This document shows, piece by piece, positions 48,000 through 59,645 of a DNA stretch of 64,000 nt. The translations under genes and the position numbers were made by a program. The notes beneath the pieces are model-generated. The model had not been told where the DNA came from and did no database searches. It saw only the letters and a list, made by a program, of their open reading frames with translations. Numbering within the stretch: position 1 is the first letter of the stretch; every line of letters begins with the position of its first letter. Source of the DNA: Mercenaria mercenaria (lineage: Eukaryota; Mollusca; Bivalvia; Venerida; Veneridae); the NCBI RefSeq assembly GCF_021730395.1, contig NW_026463114.1:1-64000 (forward strand). Direction: 5' to 3'.

Positions 48000-48126
48000 G
48001 TGAGGAATTCCATGATAGAGCCCCCCTCCCACCCCTCAAGAGACGGGACGGTTAAAATGTCCCTTGTCGTACTTTGTCGTGCACTTAGTCGTATTTATCT
48101 CTTTGTGCTCCATCTTCTGTCATTAA

Positions 48127-48262
48127 TTATAAGGTTGATAGTGACCCTCCACGGACATATGTGGGGTCAGTATGATAAATAGGGGGATACATGTGTTGGG
48201 AAGTGGAGGGGGGGGTGCGAGGCGTTAGAACCTTCCGTGGAGGGTCACTAACAAACCCTATA
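48127..48262. mobile_element. Small inverted-repeat element
   Basis: TATAAGGTTGATAGTGACCC and TCCACGGA on the left pair with TCCGTGGAGGGTCACTAACA and ACCCTATA on the right. 136 bp, with a G-rich centre. Confidence 0.6.
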
Positions 48263-48469
48263 ATTGATTTGTTTTATGGACAACTTATATATTAGCCTAT
48301 GTCGGCAAAAATCTACTAACCTTCGCAGAAATATAGGGGGTCACCAAGTGACCGCCTTTTGAGCAAAGAAAATGATAGAATGGGAGAGAAAATAAAGTGT
48401 GCTCGAGTGTCTCTGTTACGAGGCTGTACATGGGAAATTAAGTTTTTATGATAGTCAAACACAACATAC

Positions 48470-48665
48470 TATTAGTGGATTTGCGACCATCAAGGATCCA
48501 GATAAGACTGTGCATCCGCTGTTCGCTTTCAAAGTTTATTGCAATTTGAGAAACCGTTAGCAAAAAGCATGGATCCTGACTAGACCTCGCGGATACGCAG
48601 GCTATTCTGGCTTCTTGCTGGTCGCTAATGCACTATATTCTACTTGGTTCTCTCGTTGCAGCTCA
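48470..48665. mobile_element. MITE family A copy, diverged
   Basis: ATTAGTGGATTTGCGACCAT, CAAGGATCCAGA, GCATGGATCCTGACTAG and CTTGCTGGTCGCTAATGCAC follow the family's order. The outer ends have drifted (TGGTTCTCTCGTTGCAGCTC). Confidence 0.6.
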
Positions 48666-48699
48666 ATTATAGTTAAGATACTCTAAAAGTTTCTGTTAG

Positions 48700-48705
48700 T
48701 TTATT
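48700..48705 (-). terminator. Polyadenylation signal of the TSP1/C1q gene
   Basis: AATAAA on the minus strand about 170 bp beyond the stop at 48876. Confidence 0.35.
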
Positions 48706-48875
48706 TTGCTAATTGGCCTTAACAATAATTTAGAGAATAGCATGGGACTAAATTTGAAAGAAAAAAAAAGAAATAACTAAAGCATACAAAATTTAGGAAT
48801 GAGTCTATATCTGCAAACAAGGCGAGGCATCATTGCCAGTATAACTTCTATCAACATTTCAAGGCGGAAACACAG

Positions 48876-51029
48876 CTATAGATCCGGACTAACAAGAAAT
48901 CCGCTGAACGCTGAGGTAGAGTGCAGCTGGTTAATTTCATGTGTACAACGTACGTTAACAACGTCTCCCTTTTTTAAGATGCAAGGTGGTTGATCCTGTT
49001 GTAGAGAGAGTTCCGTTGCCAGTTTTGTCTGGATTTATTTGATAAAAAAAGATTACAGGCCGAGCATTTTTTAGAATCATACATTGAAAATGGTTACTCC
49101 CTTTATTTTGTGCAGTAAGATAAGCTTCAAAATAGTACAGACCTGGATACAGGCAAGTGAAGTTACCGTTATGATAGCGATTTCCCTCATTCAATACAAC
49201 GTTTTTGAATGATACGTAACAAAAAATAACTTTAGACGTCCAATGAAATATACCATAAGTTTTTCGGCAATATCCACTACTCGGCTGCTTTGCAGTAAAA
49301 GCGGAAAGTTTTCCTGAAACAGTTTCAAGAAAGAAAAAGAAAATAAAGTTTAACTTAACAAGGTATGTATAAAAGACATCTTCATATTGTATATAACTAT
49401 AAATAAAATTACTAATAGTTACGTCATTAAAGAAATCCCTTTTAAAAGATGTTTTGTCATTAAATTAAACTGTTTTTGTCCAACAGGATTCTTAAGATAC
49501 TATTATTTTTATTGTTGCTTACTGTACGTTCGAATAAAAATATTTCTACTGATGAAACCTTGACTTTTCAAAATTCACAATATACTTAGAAGATTCGGAA
49601 AATTAAAAAGAAAGGGGTATGTGCTCGTTTATTTGCTTGACTGATCTGAAATATTTGGACCGCACACAGTATTTCATAATGTGGGAAATCACAATCTTGA
49701 TAATATTTTCGCTGTGCTTGTCTTTTAAGTTATTTGCAAATAATCAATGTGATCCATAAATTGCAAGCTGATTTTAAGACATTTTTGACATGTACCTTTT
49801 GATATGAGGTTATTGATTTAAAAAGATAGTAACGCTGTTGTTGTAATACATTTACTCGGCGAATGGCATTAATATATCGAATGAATTTTATTTCGGTACG
49901 CCACATCCAGGCTTTATTCTACGTTTTCCGGATAAATGACGTTACGATATCACTTCCAGTTTTTGAAACATTCAGAACTCTCTTATCCTACTAATATTAA
50001 TGTTTGAAGTAAGAGAAGTAAAATAAAGCCAGACTTACTTGGACAAGGTTTAATGACACACTGTTGTACATCATATGGGCTACCCGGACAGAACTTCCCA
50101 CCGGAAGACGGAAAAGGCCTATCACAGTCCCGCAAACGTGACCTTATGCCTGTGTTACAGGTAGCGCTACAGTGTGTCCATTCAGTCCAAGTACTCCATC
50201 CTCCGTCTGTCTCTACCTGCAGGTAAACAAAACATGCATGGATAACTTTGTTTCCTTAACAAAACAGGTATATAATTGTAATAACCATGCTTGAAAGCTG
50301 CTCAGTACATTTATAGAATTTCAGTGCACTGATATAGTTTGTCAGTCACGGTCATCTAAATTTCTAGCAAAGATATAAACTGTACAGCGGATCATATCAA
50401 AAAAGACTGCATATGGATCACCTTGGCAATATTTTCCTTGTATTGACGGTAGTGGATTATCACAGGTCCTTGAGCGTGTTTTAATACCATCGCCGCAGGT
50501 TCTACTACAGGTACCCCAGACTGACCAGTCTGCCCAACTACCGTCTGAAATTATTTATATATTAAGACTTGCTGTATAATTCTTTATTTGGGAAAATGGG
50601 TAAAGATTAGACTTCTTGAGCACTTGTGCTATACTAAACATATGATCGGAATAACTTCAAATTATCTATTTCTTATAACCTGCTTGCTTAGATCGATAGC
50701 ATGTTCTCACTGTTCGTATGGCATATCTGTCATAATCAACTAATGTACATATAAATGAATACTGTCTCATGAACATTTTTTGTTAACAAATTATTAAAAT
50801 ATGTACGGGCTTAAAACACATATATTGATAACTCAGCGAAATAATGAGTAGATATTACCTGCACATGCATTTGTAAGACAAATTTTGTCATCTCTTGAAT
50901 CCCCGTAGCAGTGGTCTCCAAACCTGTCAGGATACGGGTTTGAGCATGATCTATCCCTTCTCTGTAAACCTATGCCACATGTAACACTACAACTTCCCCA
51001 GGGTGTCCAGCCAGCCCATGATCCATGTA
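48876..51029 (-). CDS. TSP1 x3 + C1q domain protein (5' exons not found)
   Basis: Four exons on the minus strand: 51029-50859, 50544-50422, 50206-50039 (three thrombospondin type 1 modules) and 49313-48876 (C1q). All junctions are phase 1. TSP1 marks: [40 protein letters not shown] and [20 protein letters not shown], with RxRxC and paired cysteines. The second module ends early (KYCQG) and lacks the last two cysteines. The C1q exon reads [48 protein letters not shown] and ends [10 protein letters not shown]. Its frame slips by one base at an A6G3 run near 48968-48976; past it [14 protein letters not shown] continues in another frame to a TAG. The product should be secreted; the signal-peptide exon was not found upstream. 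C1q-domain proteins are recognition molecules of molluscan immunity; this role is inferred. Confidence 0.75.
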
Positions 51030-51396
51030 CTATGAAAAATGTTTGCAAATGCATTTAAGTCCATTTGTGTGAATGAAACTCTTTTAATCAGATCGGCTTT
51101 GAATATATAGAATGATCAAATATCTTACCCTTAACAAATTTCGATATATTAAACTACCTCAGCAAATATTTTGCTAAAATCATAATAGAGCGCATTATCT
51201 TCAAAACCGAGAAAAGAAGTAAACATACACAACAAATACAAAGTAACACTGTATATGTTTCATCAAAGCTAAAATTTCTGACAGTAAGGATGTAAAAATT
51301 ACATGCTTACACAATTTACTCTAAAAATTATTTGCTCGTTAGCAAACCATTCCAAAGTTTTTGATTGACATTTTTTTCAGAAAAGGCGCTCGCGAT
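51030..51396. other. No exon recognised
   Basis: Sequence upstream of the first TSP1 exon found. I looked for a further TSP1 module or signal-peptide exon on the minus strand and saw none. Confidence 0.4.
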
Positions 51397-51413
51397 AAAT
51401 TTCGGTGCAATCT

Positions 51414-51580
51414 TGCTGCAACTCTGTGATTCCAGCAGGTATGCAAATTTTGATTCCATACCTTATGTTTTTATTTCGATGTAAATGAGATGTGAAACCA
51501 AAATTTGTAGTCCTGTTTGGCGCCATATAACCTATATTGTGTTGGTGCGCCGTAAAACCCAAATAAATAGATAAATAAAT
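51414..51580 (+). mobile_element. SINE with target-site duplication
   Basis: The insertion is flanked by AAATTTCGGTGCAATCT (51397) and AAATTCGGTGCAATCT (51581), a 16-17 bp duplication. The 3' end reads TATTGTGTTGGTGCGCCGTA, AAACCCAAATAAATAG and an AAATAAAT tail, typical of bivalve SINEs. Confidence 0.75.
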
Positions 51581-51644
51581 AAATTCGGTGCAATCTCGTT
51601 CGTAAACGCTTTCCAAACGGTTCTGAAATGGTTCCCGTTTCCCG

Positions 51645-52050
51645 TTAAGTAACGGTTAGATCATGATAGTTGAGTTTATTTATACTCGCTGCCGGGTACA
51701 AGCCCATATGAACGAGAATATCTGCGCCTTCGTCTTCATCGTAGAGTGTCGACGGGCGTCTTTTCATGCTGATCTGTCGTAATCCTCTCGGAGTACCCTG
51801 TTCTGCGTACGTGAACAACTCTGAACTGAGGAGGTAAACCACCCTTCTTAGGACCACTGCTCCCGCCCTTCGTTACGACTCCACCCGCTGACATCAATAT
51901 AGTTATGGTGACTTCCGGTGGAGCCGCATGCCTTCTCGCGATGTGCGCGCGGCGGGAGCTCAGGAGAAGTAAGTAACGGTTAGTAGTAGTAGTAGTCCGT
52001 TTATTTACCCTCGCCACCGGGTATTCCCATATGGGCGAGCATTCTCTAAT
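51645..52050 (-). repeat. Two 3'-end-like repeats, 322 bp apart
   Basis: On the minus strand CATATGGG, ACCCGG, GGCGAGG/AGCGAGT, then AATAAAC, occur at about 51720-51651 and again at 52045-51974. Each is followed by a short tail (the second is a run of TAC units) and then by AACCGTTACTTA. They look like the ends of two retroelements of one unknown family, or one end duplicated. Confidence 0.4.
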
Positions 52051-52299
52051 ATTATTATCTTCTAAAGTTATCATCTAAAGTTGGTTGGTCATCTAAATTT
52101 TCATCTAAAATTGAAGTGGTCGTCTAAGTTTTCGTCTAAAGTTGAATTGTCTAGTAGTTCGTCTTCTAAAGTTGTTGTCTTCTAACGTTGTTGATACTTG
52201 GGTCATCTCATGGCATTAACTGTGGTTTATCCGACTTTTGATGACACAGTTATGTTGACTTCAGTTCCGTCTTCTAGCTTAAGTGATGGTGTACTACTC

Positions 52300-52800
52300 C
52301 TTCTGGTTGCTAAATTTATTCGCCTCGCCGCCGCCCTCATGGTGTTAAAACGTGATGGTCGATGATATGCCATCTCGTTGTAGCTATCCCCGTTGTCCCT
52401 GCAGCCTGCTCATCGTCGTTGCCAGCCGGAACGCCAGTCTTCTGCTCTCCCGTAGGTTAATCCGTAGATCAATCCAAGTATAATCGATCCAGCCGATCAT
52501 GCTCCCTTATATACCGGCCATTTATTCTTCCACACCTATCGGTAGTTGATAAAAACGTCGGATGAAAGGTCGCACACCCCTGCGACTCATCCTGCCAGAT
52601 GAACACGCCCGTGTACCATATATAGTCATGGACATCCAGCTCAGGTAAAAGCAAAGGTAAAAGCCGGTAGACGTCGAAGATGGAGAACGGTGAACCCAAG
52701 TGCCCCGGCAACAGGATGCGCAGTCGACAGTGGTAGCTCAACGAGATGATCTATCTTCGGTTGCTGTACTCTTTTTAGGGCCACTACCGCCGATGTCAGT
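52300..52800 (-). other. GC-rich open frame of possible mobile-element origin
   Basis: A minus-strand frame at 52741-52469 reads CRLRILLPGHLGSPFSIFDV, YRLLPLLLPELDVHDYIWY and GVFIWQDESQGCATFHPTF. It is richer in GC than the surroundings and lies just upstream (in its own sense) of the 3'-end-like repeats, so it may be the last coding part of that element. I do not recognise the domain. Confidence 0.3.
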
Positions 52801-53920
52801 CATGTGTCGCTAACTAGGCCGTATGACAATATAACTGCAATTCATTCTACTTTGAAATGATGAAAATGTAATTCACCATTAACATCCGGTATGACGAGTT
52901 ACTAGAAAGGTCTTAATATTATCGAAAAATGTCTGTCACAAGTTTATTATTCGATGCAATCGAAATATTGTTCATATTTCATTTCATTATTTAAAGAGAA
53001 AATAAATTATGCAAATAAAAGTAAATATTGATCTAACAGTTTTTACGAATAAAAGACAATATATGAGTCGGTGCATGAAATGGTCTGAAACGGTCTGCTA
53101 TGTCTGTTTTGTGATTTATTTGATTATTACCTGATATTTTACTAAATAGTTGAAACAGAAAATAGATGTACAAAAGTTTCTGTCTTCATTTTTAGATAAA
53201 TCACATATATATACACATCAGCGTATAAATCACGCTTATCGAAAAGGATTGAAAATCGGAAAGGATCTCTAATTTATTTATTATTGGGTATTATTTAAGT
53301 ATTTCTTGTATTTCATTTTTCAATTGGGAATGAAAAATGATTTTTTGTTTTACAATGAAAGAAAGACAAAATGTGAGTCAGCGCACAAAACACGTTGATC
53401 GGAAAGGACTGGGCATATTTGGAATGCCATATATTTATTGTTGCACTTTATTTCATTATTTTTTACGAGTCATAATAAAACACAAAAAGAAAATAAATGC
53501 AATTTTCACCAAATCACACATCAGTCTTAACTTTACGTCGTAACACAGTTAAAAGATAAGATCAATTTAAAGTAGAAACACATGCATAGATCAGTTGTGA
53601 CTGAGTTTGAATGGATGATCACACCAATCGATTAAAACCGTTAATTAGGATATTTTGCAAGTACACAAAATTGGCAAGCGACATTTTTTTTTCCACTGAT
53701 TTCTATTATACCTTTGACTTCTAAACAGCTGATCGCCTCTTTTTATTTTAGTTGCTTTCTTCAAAGAATTTTGCTTGATACTACGAGTGTAAAGTGTTTT
53801 AGATTTTTAGCATACATGTTTTTCAATAAAATACACAAAGGATTATATGTACTCTGTTTGCATGGAATAGTGTGACTACACATTCTGTAAGTTGAGTGCA
53901 TTTGGATATGATCATGCAAT
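52801..53920. other. AT-rich, no gene
   Basis: Weakly repeated blocks (GAGTCGGTGCATGAA near 53066, GAGTCAGCGCACAAA near 53374, GGAAAGGA in both) hint at an old duplication. No exon seen. Confidence 0.35.
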
Positions 53921-53921
53921 A

Positions 53922-55218
53922 CGAGGGTTGTTCCAAAAGTAATGTCACTTGCATCGGTTCTCCTATACTGCAAATGTTCTGATCATTTTAACTTGCTCTG
54001 CCTTTCAAAATACTCTTCGTCAGCCTGAATACACCTTTTGAGCCGGTCAATCCTCTTTTGGAAGCATTGTTCATACTCTACTATGGGAACACCCATCAGA
54101 TACTGATAAACTGCAGATCCAAGGGCATTTCTCGATTTGTATCTCTTTCCAGACGGATGATATTTAAGTCTGGGAAACAGAAAATAGTCGCAGGGGGGCC
54201 AGGTCTGGCGAAAACGGAGGGTGTGGAAGGACGGTAACCTCTGACTCCAAAAACTCGGTCACAATGCGTGCCTTGTGAGCGGGTGCATTACCATGCAAAC
54301 GTCGGAGGTACTTAAGTCCTGTTTTGGGGCGGCGACTTTTGTAGTAGTTCTTCAATTGTTTTAGAACAACTTTTTTCATAGAATTTTCCTATGACCGTAC
54401 TGCCTTTTGGTACCGGAATTTGAATGATTGGACCCTTATGAGTGAAATATGACCCTTCGTATTCGTTTGGCAATATTTGGGCGTCTCGCATTTTTGGTGA
54501 CCCAAATTCGGTTGGAATACTTCCGCTTTGGTTCAAAATAATAAACCCAGGTTCCATTACCAGTAACTATATTATCAAAAACCTTTTTGCTGTATTTTAG
54601 GTACATGTTCAGAAGTTCTTTTGCCATTGTTACACGGGTCCTCTTTTGTTCATCTGTTAACAAATTGGGTATCCATCTTGCATTTATTTTTCTAAGTTTT
54701 AGGTGTTTCTTCAAAATTCCAAGTTTGTCAGTCGGGCCAATTGCCTTACGGTGAATCGGGCATCCTTTTTTCGCAAATTGAGGATTTTTTCGATGTTACC
54801 TTTCGACGTAGTTGTTGCAGGACGATCTGTGAGAGCAGCATCTTTGAGTTGCTGCTGTCCGGTCCTAAATTTAGCTACCCACCTACAAATAGTCCTATGA
54901 GACATTTGACCTTCCCCATAAATGTCGCACATCTCACGGTGAATATCTACAAGCTTCATGCCGAGTAGCGACCTACCTTTTATGTAGGCCCTAATTTCAA
55001 GCACATTTTCAGCTCTTTTCCCAGTCATTTTATGTAAAGTGTAATGAATACGCTATAAAGCAATGTACACTGTACCAAAGTCAGTGAACGTGTGAGCGCG
55101 ATATTTACCTATGTTACGATTCAGTGATCGTTCTATCGACACGAGGTGGTTTTGTGTACACATGACACGATTTCCGCGAAATAAAACACAAATGACATTA
55201 TTTTTGGAACACCCCTCG
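53922..55218 (-). mobile_element. mariner-type DNA transposon, dead transposase, intact ends
   Basis: Ends are ~27-bp inverted repeats, CGAGGGTTGTTCCAAAAGTA on the left and the inverse of CGAGGGGTGTTCCAAAAATA on the right, flanked by TA on both sides (53920, 55219). Length 1297 bp is usual for mariner. The minus-strand transposase starts at 55028 with helix-turn-helix regions (LVDIHREMCDIYGEGQMSHR, TICRWVAKFRTG), then KINARWIPNLLTDEQK, VTGNGTWVYYFEP, RLHGNAPAHKA and LPHPPFSPDLAP. The frame shifts at least three times. The first and second catalytic aspartates are replaced (GDE is GNG, HDN is HGN); only the third is kept. It cannot move itself, but the ends could be recognised by another copy's enzyme. 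Confidence 0.9.
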
Positions 55219-55220
55219 TA

Positions 55221-56240
55221 TATGACATAATTATCCATATCATTTGAAAGTGAAGAACAACAGGTAAATTTATGTAATATTCTATTTTTATGCATCCAAA
55301 CAGTTCAAAACGAAGATACAACCGTATTCCTGTAAATTTTCAACGAATAATATACCAGAGCAAGGTTTTATCTCATTCTTCCTCTTTTCTCTCCGACATT
55401 CATGTCGACAAAATAAGACCAATCGTTTCCAAATTTCTTAAATTCATTCATTCGAAAAGAAAATTGCTTCGAAATTGCATTTTTTGTTATTTGTATTCGC
55501 CATATGTAACACTTTCAAGATGAACAGTTTCAATGTAGATTCGTTATAACGCTATTACCGCGACTGCAGATAAAATATGTGTATTTCATCAACGCAAGTT
55601 ATGGTGTCAGCATTTAAAGATAACGATTTGAAAATGTGTGTTGGAAGCAAAATGCTCTGTGTATCATTTTATTTCGGCTGCATAGCGAAACTCCATATTG
55701 ACCAGCACGAAACGTAACACTTTACTTTAATAATTGACAGATCCTTAACTATAAAACATAACAAACCCCCATCCAATCTACATACCAGCTCCCTGGGTTA
55801 TCTCGCTGAACTGAAATGAAAGCTGTGTATACTCTCTCTATGCAGTGTATTTTTGTGAAAGTCAGTTAAAGTTATTTAATATTCAAGAAATAATAAGCTC
55901 CCAATAGTGGTTTATCGTAGGCCTCAGTGATATATTGATTCGCATAAGAACGAAAAACTCGGGTTATTCTACGATAAATCACACTTGGAAACTTGTTACT
56001 TCGGTTCTAGCACGACATACTAGTATCAACAGTGCGAAAAAAATTGAAGCTACTTTAACGACTGTATTACGCACCTGGATTGGATGAACTCATTGCACTC
56101 GCGTCGACCATTGAAGAAAGCCGAGATAGATTTTATTCTACATGTATGTAGGTTATTTGCTGGCCGTGTTAGAATTTTAAATATAACAAGTTTGAAGTGA
56201 AGTTCCTTAAATAAGAAAAGTGGTGTCGCATTATTACTAT
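55221..56240. other. No gene or recognised repeat
   Basis: AT-rich; short frames without splice sites or known motifs. Confidence 0.4.
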
Positions 56241-56241
56241 T

Positions 56242-56367
56242 TGAGCCGCGCCATGAGAAGTGGCTTTGCGACCAGCATGGATCCAGACTAGCCTGCGCTT
56301 CCGCTCAGTCTGGTCAGGATCATGCCGGTCTCAAACCACTATGCTTATTTTCTCATGGTATGGCTCA
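56242..56367. mobile_element. MITE family A, short copy (126 bp)
   Basis: TGAGCCGCGCCATGAGAAGT opens it and TTTTCTCATGGTATGGCTCA closes it. The central third of the family is missing (TTCCGCTCAGTCTGGTCAGG runs directly to ATGCCGGTCTC), a typical internal deletion derivative. Confidence 0.8.
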
Positions 56368-57170
56368 TGTATATATAGATTTTGATGACAATGTTGATTA
56401 ATTGCTGATAACGCAATTTAAAGGCGATGTCAGGATGCTAAGATTCTTGATAAAAGTTTCGGCCCCACGGTCTAGTATCCCATGTGGCATACTTTCTATA
56501 CACATCTGCGTTCTTTGACATTCCTAATCATGCTGACCATGTGACGTAAGACTTGAACATTTACCCGGACCAACTCTTCCCACTATATTCTGTACCATGT
56601 GATAGTTTTCATAACAAAGTAGCTCTCTAGCAAAAACTAAGTATAAAAGAGGACAAAACTCCTTCCGCTGAATTTTTAGTATGTGGACAAAATCCATCCT
56701 ATGTATTTTCATTTTAAGATATTTTCATTGAGAGTAATCGCACAGTCGCGTTTTAAGGCACCAGCCTCCGGATTTATTGAAAATATCTATTTTCAACAAT
56801 CGTTAAAAACATGTTCATTTGGTGTGTGGTGGTGATGACGGCGAGAAAGCTTTAACTGCCGCGACGGCCTGGGTACGATTCTCGAATAAGGCATGTTTTT
56901 CTTGATTTGGTATTTTTTTTAAATTAGTTTAGAAATAAAAACTCTTATTACATACTCGTTTCTATTCCCCGTTAAGTTACAATAGTACCGGAAACGTCAA
57001 TATTTTTCCATACACTGACGCCTGAATTTCATATCGGGTGCGTGACGTAATTCAGTGTTTGTTGTTGCACTACTTTTTTCTGTTTAGTTCAATATTGTCA
57101 ATCCTATTCAGGCTATTGAACAAATTTATGATATTTACATTATATTTATACGTGTAGATGTGTATGTAAT
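56368..57170. other. No gene seen
   Basis: AT-rich sequence without repeats of note or credible exons. Confidence 0.4.
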
Positions 57171-57174
57171 AAAA

Positions 57175-57300
57175 AGGTTATTATCTTTGCATCAGGAAAT
57201 ATGCACTCGTTCTTTAGCGGAAGAATATTACGCTCCTAAAGTCGCGCAATATTTCCGCTGAAGAACTCGTGCACATTTTCCGATACAAAGCTAATAACCT
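57175..57300. repeat. Long palindrome, ~54-bp arms
   Basis: GGTTATTATCTTTGCATCAG, GAAATATGCACTCGTTCTTT, AGCGGAAGAATATT on the left pairs with the inverse on the right (AATATTTCCGCTGAAGAACT, CGTGCACATTTTCCGATACA, AAGCTAATAACC) around a ~16-nt loop. Arms differ at several places, so the copies have drifted while staying complementary. Confidence 0.75.
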
Positions 57301-57439
57301 ATAAATATTGCACCAATGCACACCATATGACCAAACTTTAATTTCAAAATAAGATCATTTTAGCCAAACTATGGAGGTACACGCCTTTAAGACATGTTCT
57401 ACATCACATACTGAAAATGAACAATGAAAAAAGATATTT

Positions 57440-58642
57440 TTTGCTAGATTATGTTTATTTCTGTGAAATATAAGCTTACTTGTACCTTTAAACAAGAGTA
57501 TGGTGTGGGGAAATATTGTACTATTCTTTTGCCCTTAAAACATCGATCAGCCTTATGTAAATTTAGACGTGGTGTGGCACCAATCAAACTTGAGACCGGA
57601 AGATATGAAGGTTTATGTGTACATCAGCGCTTATGTCCATTTTGTCGGATTTTAGAAGATGAGAGACATGTTATTCTTGAATATTCACTATATGAAGACT
57701 TAAGACTGATTATGTTTGAAAATGCAACTGAAATAGTTCCAGGTTTTCAAGCCCTGCTTTTTGAAGAAAAAGTAGTTGCACTTTTTACAAATAAATCGTT
57801 GATAGAATTTTTGCCAAAACCTGCTTTTCAATTTTACAGAGACGAAACTTTTTTAGGTGTAAATAAGCCACAATTTAGATATTGTGTTTTAAAAAGTGTT
57901 AATATGTATAAACAGTAGAAGGTTTTCATGTATAATAACAAACATATTTAGTACAAAAAAATCGCACATTATACAAGAAGAACTACAAAAAGGATGTTCT
58001 GCACCAATTGTGTAAATAACATAGGTTTTCTTTTAAAATAATGGTATAGATTTTACATAATTCAGTAAATATTAGTGATGCAGTATTGTCTTTATGAATG
58101 ACTTGTTTTATAAGAGTGCATGCAGGCTGTGCGAATCAGTTCATTTTAGGCCTGGTCTGAAATGAAAAAGTCTTAAGACGTTTCTTAATTTGGCAATAGT
58201 CTTTTTTTAACTCAGTGTTTTAATGTACATTTCTATGGCAGTTTTTAACTATGAAACCAATGGTAGGATTAACACAGATTGCCTGACTTTTAATAATGTA
58301 AGATCACTGATCTTGTAGTGTTGAAACGTGGGACGGGGTTTTGAGGTGGATTGCCAGGGGGTTATGCTTCTGTTGATGGAAGGGCATAGCGAAAGCAGTT
58401 GTTATGCGCTTTGATCGATAGACGCTGGACTGTGTGTTGGGGTGTAATTGGGGGTTGCTTGACGCTGCAAGACACTCTGCCAGTGCTATTATTGTATAGT
58501 TAAAATGTGATATGATATTTGTATAGTCTCTTATAATTTATCTATACGAACGGCCATTTACATGTAGTTTTCTTTTTTATATGCATTTTTATGTAAATGT
58601 AAATGGAAGAGACTCAAATAAACTAATAAAATAAAATAAAAC
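57440..58642 (+). pseudogene. LINE 3' end: RT C-terminal zinc-binding part, 3' UTR and A-rich tail
   Basis: The frame 57451-57918 holds LCKFRRGVAPIKLETGRYEG, RLCPFCRILEDERHVILEYS and LYEDLRLIMFENA. This C..C..H-type end of non-LTR reverse transcriptases is common in bivalve LINEs. One cysteine of the consensus (LECPLY) is serine here (LEYSLY). A ~700 bp 3' UTR follows and ends in AATAAACTAATAAAATAAAA. The element is 5'-truncated, as usual. May be the same family as the RT at 30690. Confidence 0.7.
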
Positions 58643-58919
58643 ATACCCTTCATGGTAATAGATTATAATGTCTTCATTGAATGTAACGATTATGATTTTG
58701 TCACGGTTATCGTTTCTTTTATTGCTGCTCATGTACAATAAACTCTCGTTTCACGGTTCTCGTTTAACTGTGCGCATGCGTATTTCATTTACACGTTTCT
58801 CGTTTGTTGCACACGGTTATGGTTTCATGAACACTTACCTAACGGATACCGTCTCCTTTCCCGAAAGTGCGAAAATTTATCGCGAGCGCCACTGTTTGAG
58901 GTTGTAAATAGAATAGATA

Positions 58920-59165
58920 TATGATTCCGAGAGAACTGTCGGTAGTGAACGAAATGAACATATTGGCCCAGTTGTTCAAAACTTTCGTTAAATTTAACGA
59001 ATCGTTAAGTTAACGGTCGTTAAATTTTGATTATTACGTTAGCTAACGAAATGTTAAATTTTCAGTTGTTGAAAGTGCTGTTAAAAATTTTGTTAGCTAA
59101 CGAAACGTTAAATCATTTAACGAAATGTTAAAAATTTTAACGAATCATTAAAAATTTAACAAGGA
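58920..59165. repeat. GTTAAC/TTAACG-rich self-complementary block
   Basis: Between 58985 and 59160 TTAACGAA, CGTTAAAT and GTTAGCTAACG recur at least ten times in both orientations, after GGCCCAGTTGTTCAAAACTT. It resembles the end of a MITE whose terminal repeat is itself made of short inverted repeats. No partner end found. Confidence 0.4.
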
Positions 59166-59645
59166 CATCATATCCCATAATACACCACTTTTTACACTTC
59201 CTCTTATAACATTGAAAAAAAATGCTTCAATACCAAAAAATGTGTTACCTTGGCCTTTTGTGTAGCTAATAGCTTTTCATGTTGTCCATTCTTGCATATA
59301 ATTTTTATGCAGTCCCTCTTTCTTTTAACTAGTAATGTCACTGACTGACACTTGTTTTTGTAGACTTTACTGACGACAGCACATTTAGTTGATTGTTGTT
59401 CTAGTTCAAAATACAAAACAACAAGTCAACACCATGTAAAGTGCCAGTAATCTTTCATATTTTGTCACACGTTTTCGCTACCTTCTCTTTTGTTATTCTC
59501 CAAAGTTTATCCACTTCATATCCCAATATATCCTAGTTATTTGCAATACATCCACATTCAGGTATAATTCTGCAAGTTATATCAAGGTTATTATCCAAGC
59601 ACTTTTGTTATTATTCCAATTTTATGTAAAACTACATTACATAGA
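59166..59645. other. No gene seen
   Basis: AT-rich spacer; no exon or repeat recognised. Confidence 0.35.

Noticed and set aside
48799-48993. Plus-strand frame of 64 codons
   Set aside because: It is antisense to the end of the C1q exon.
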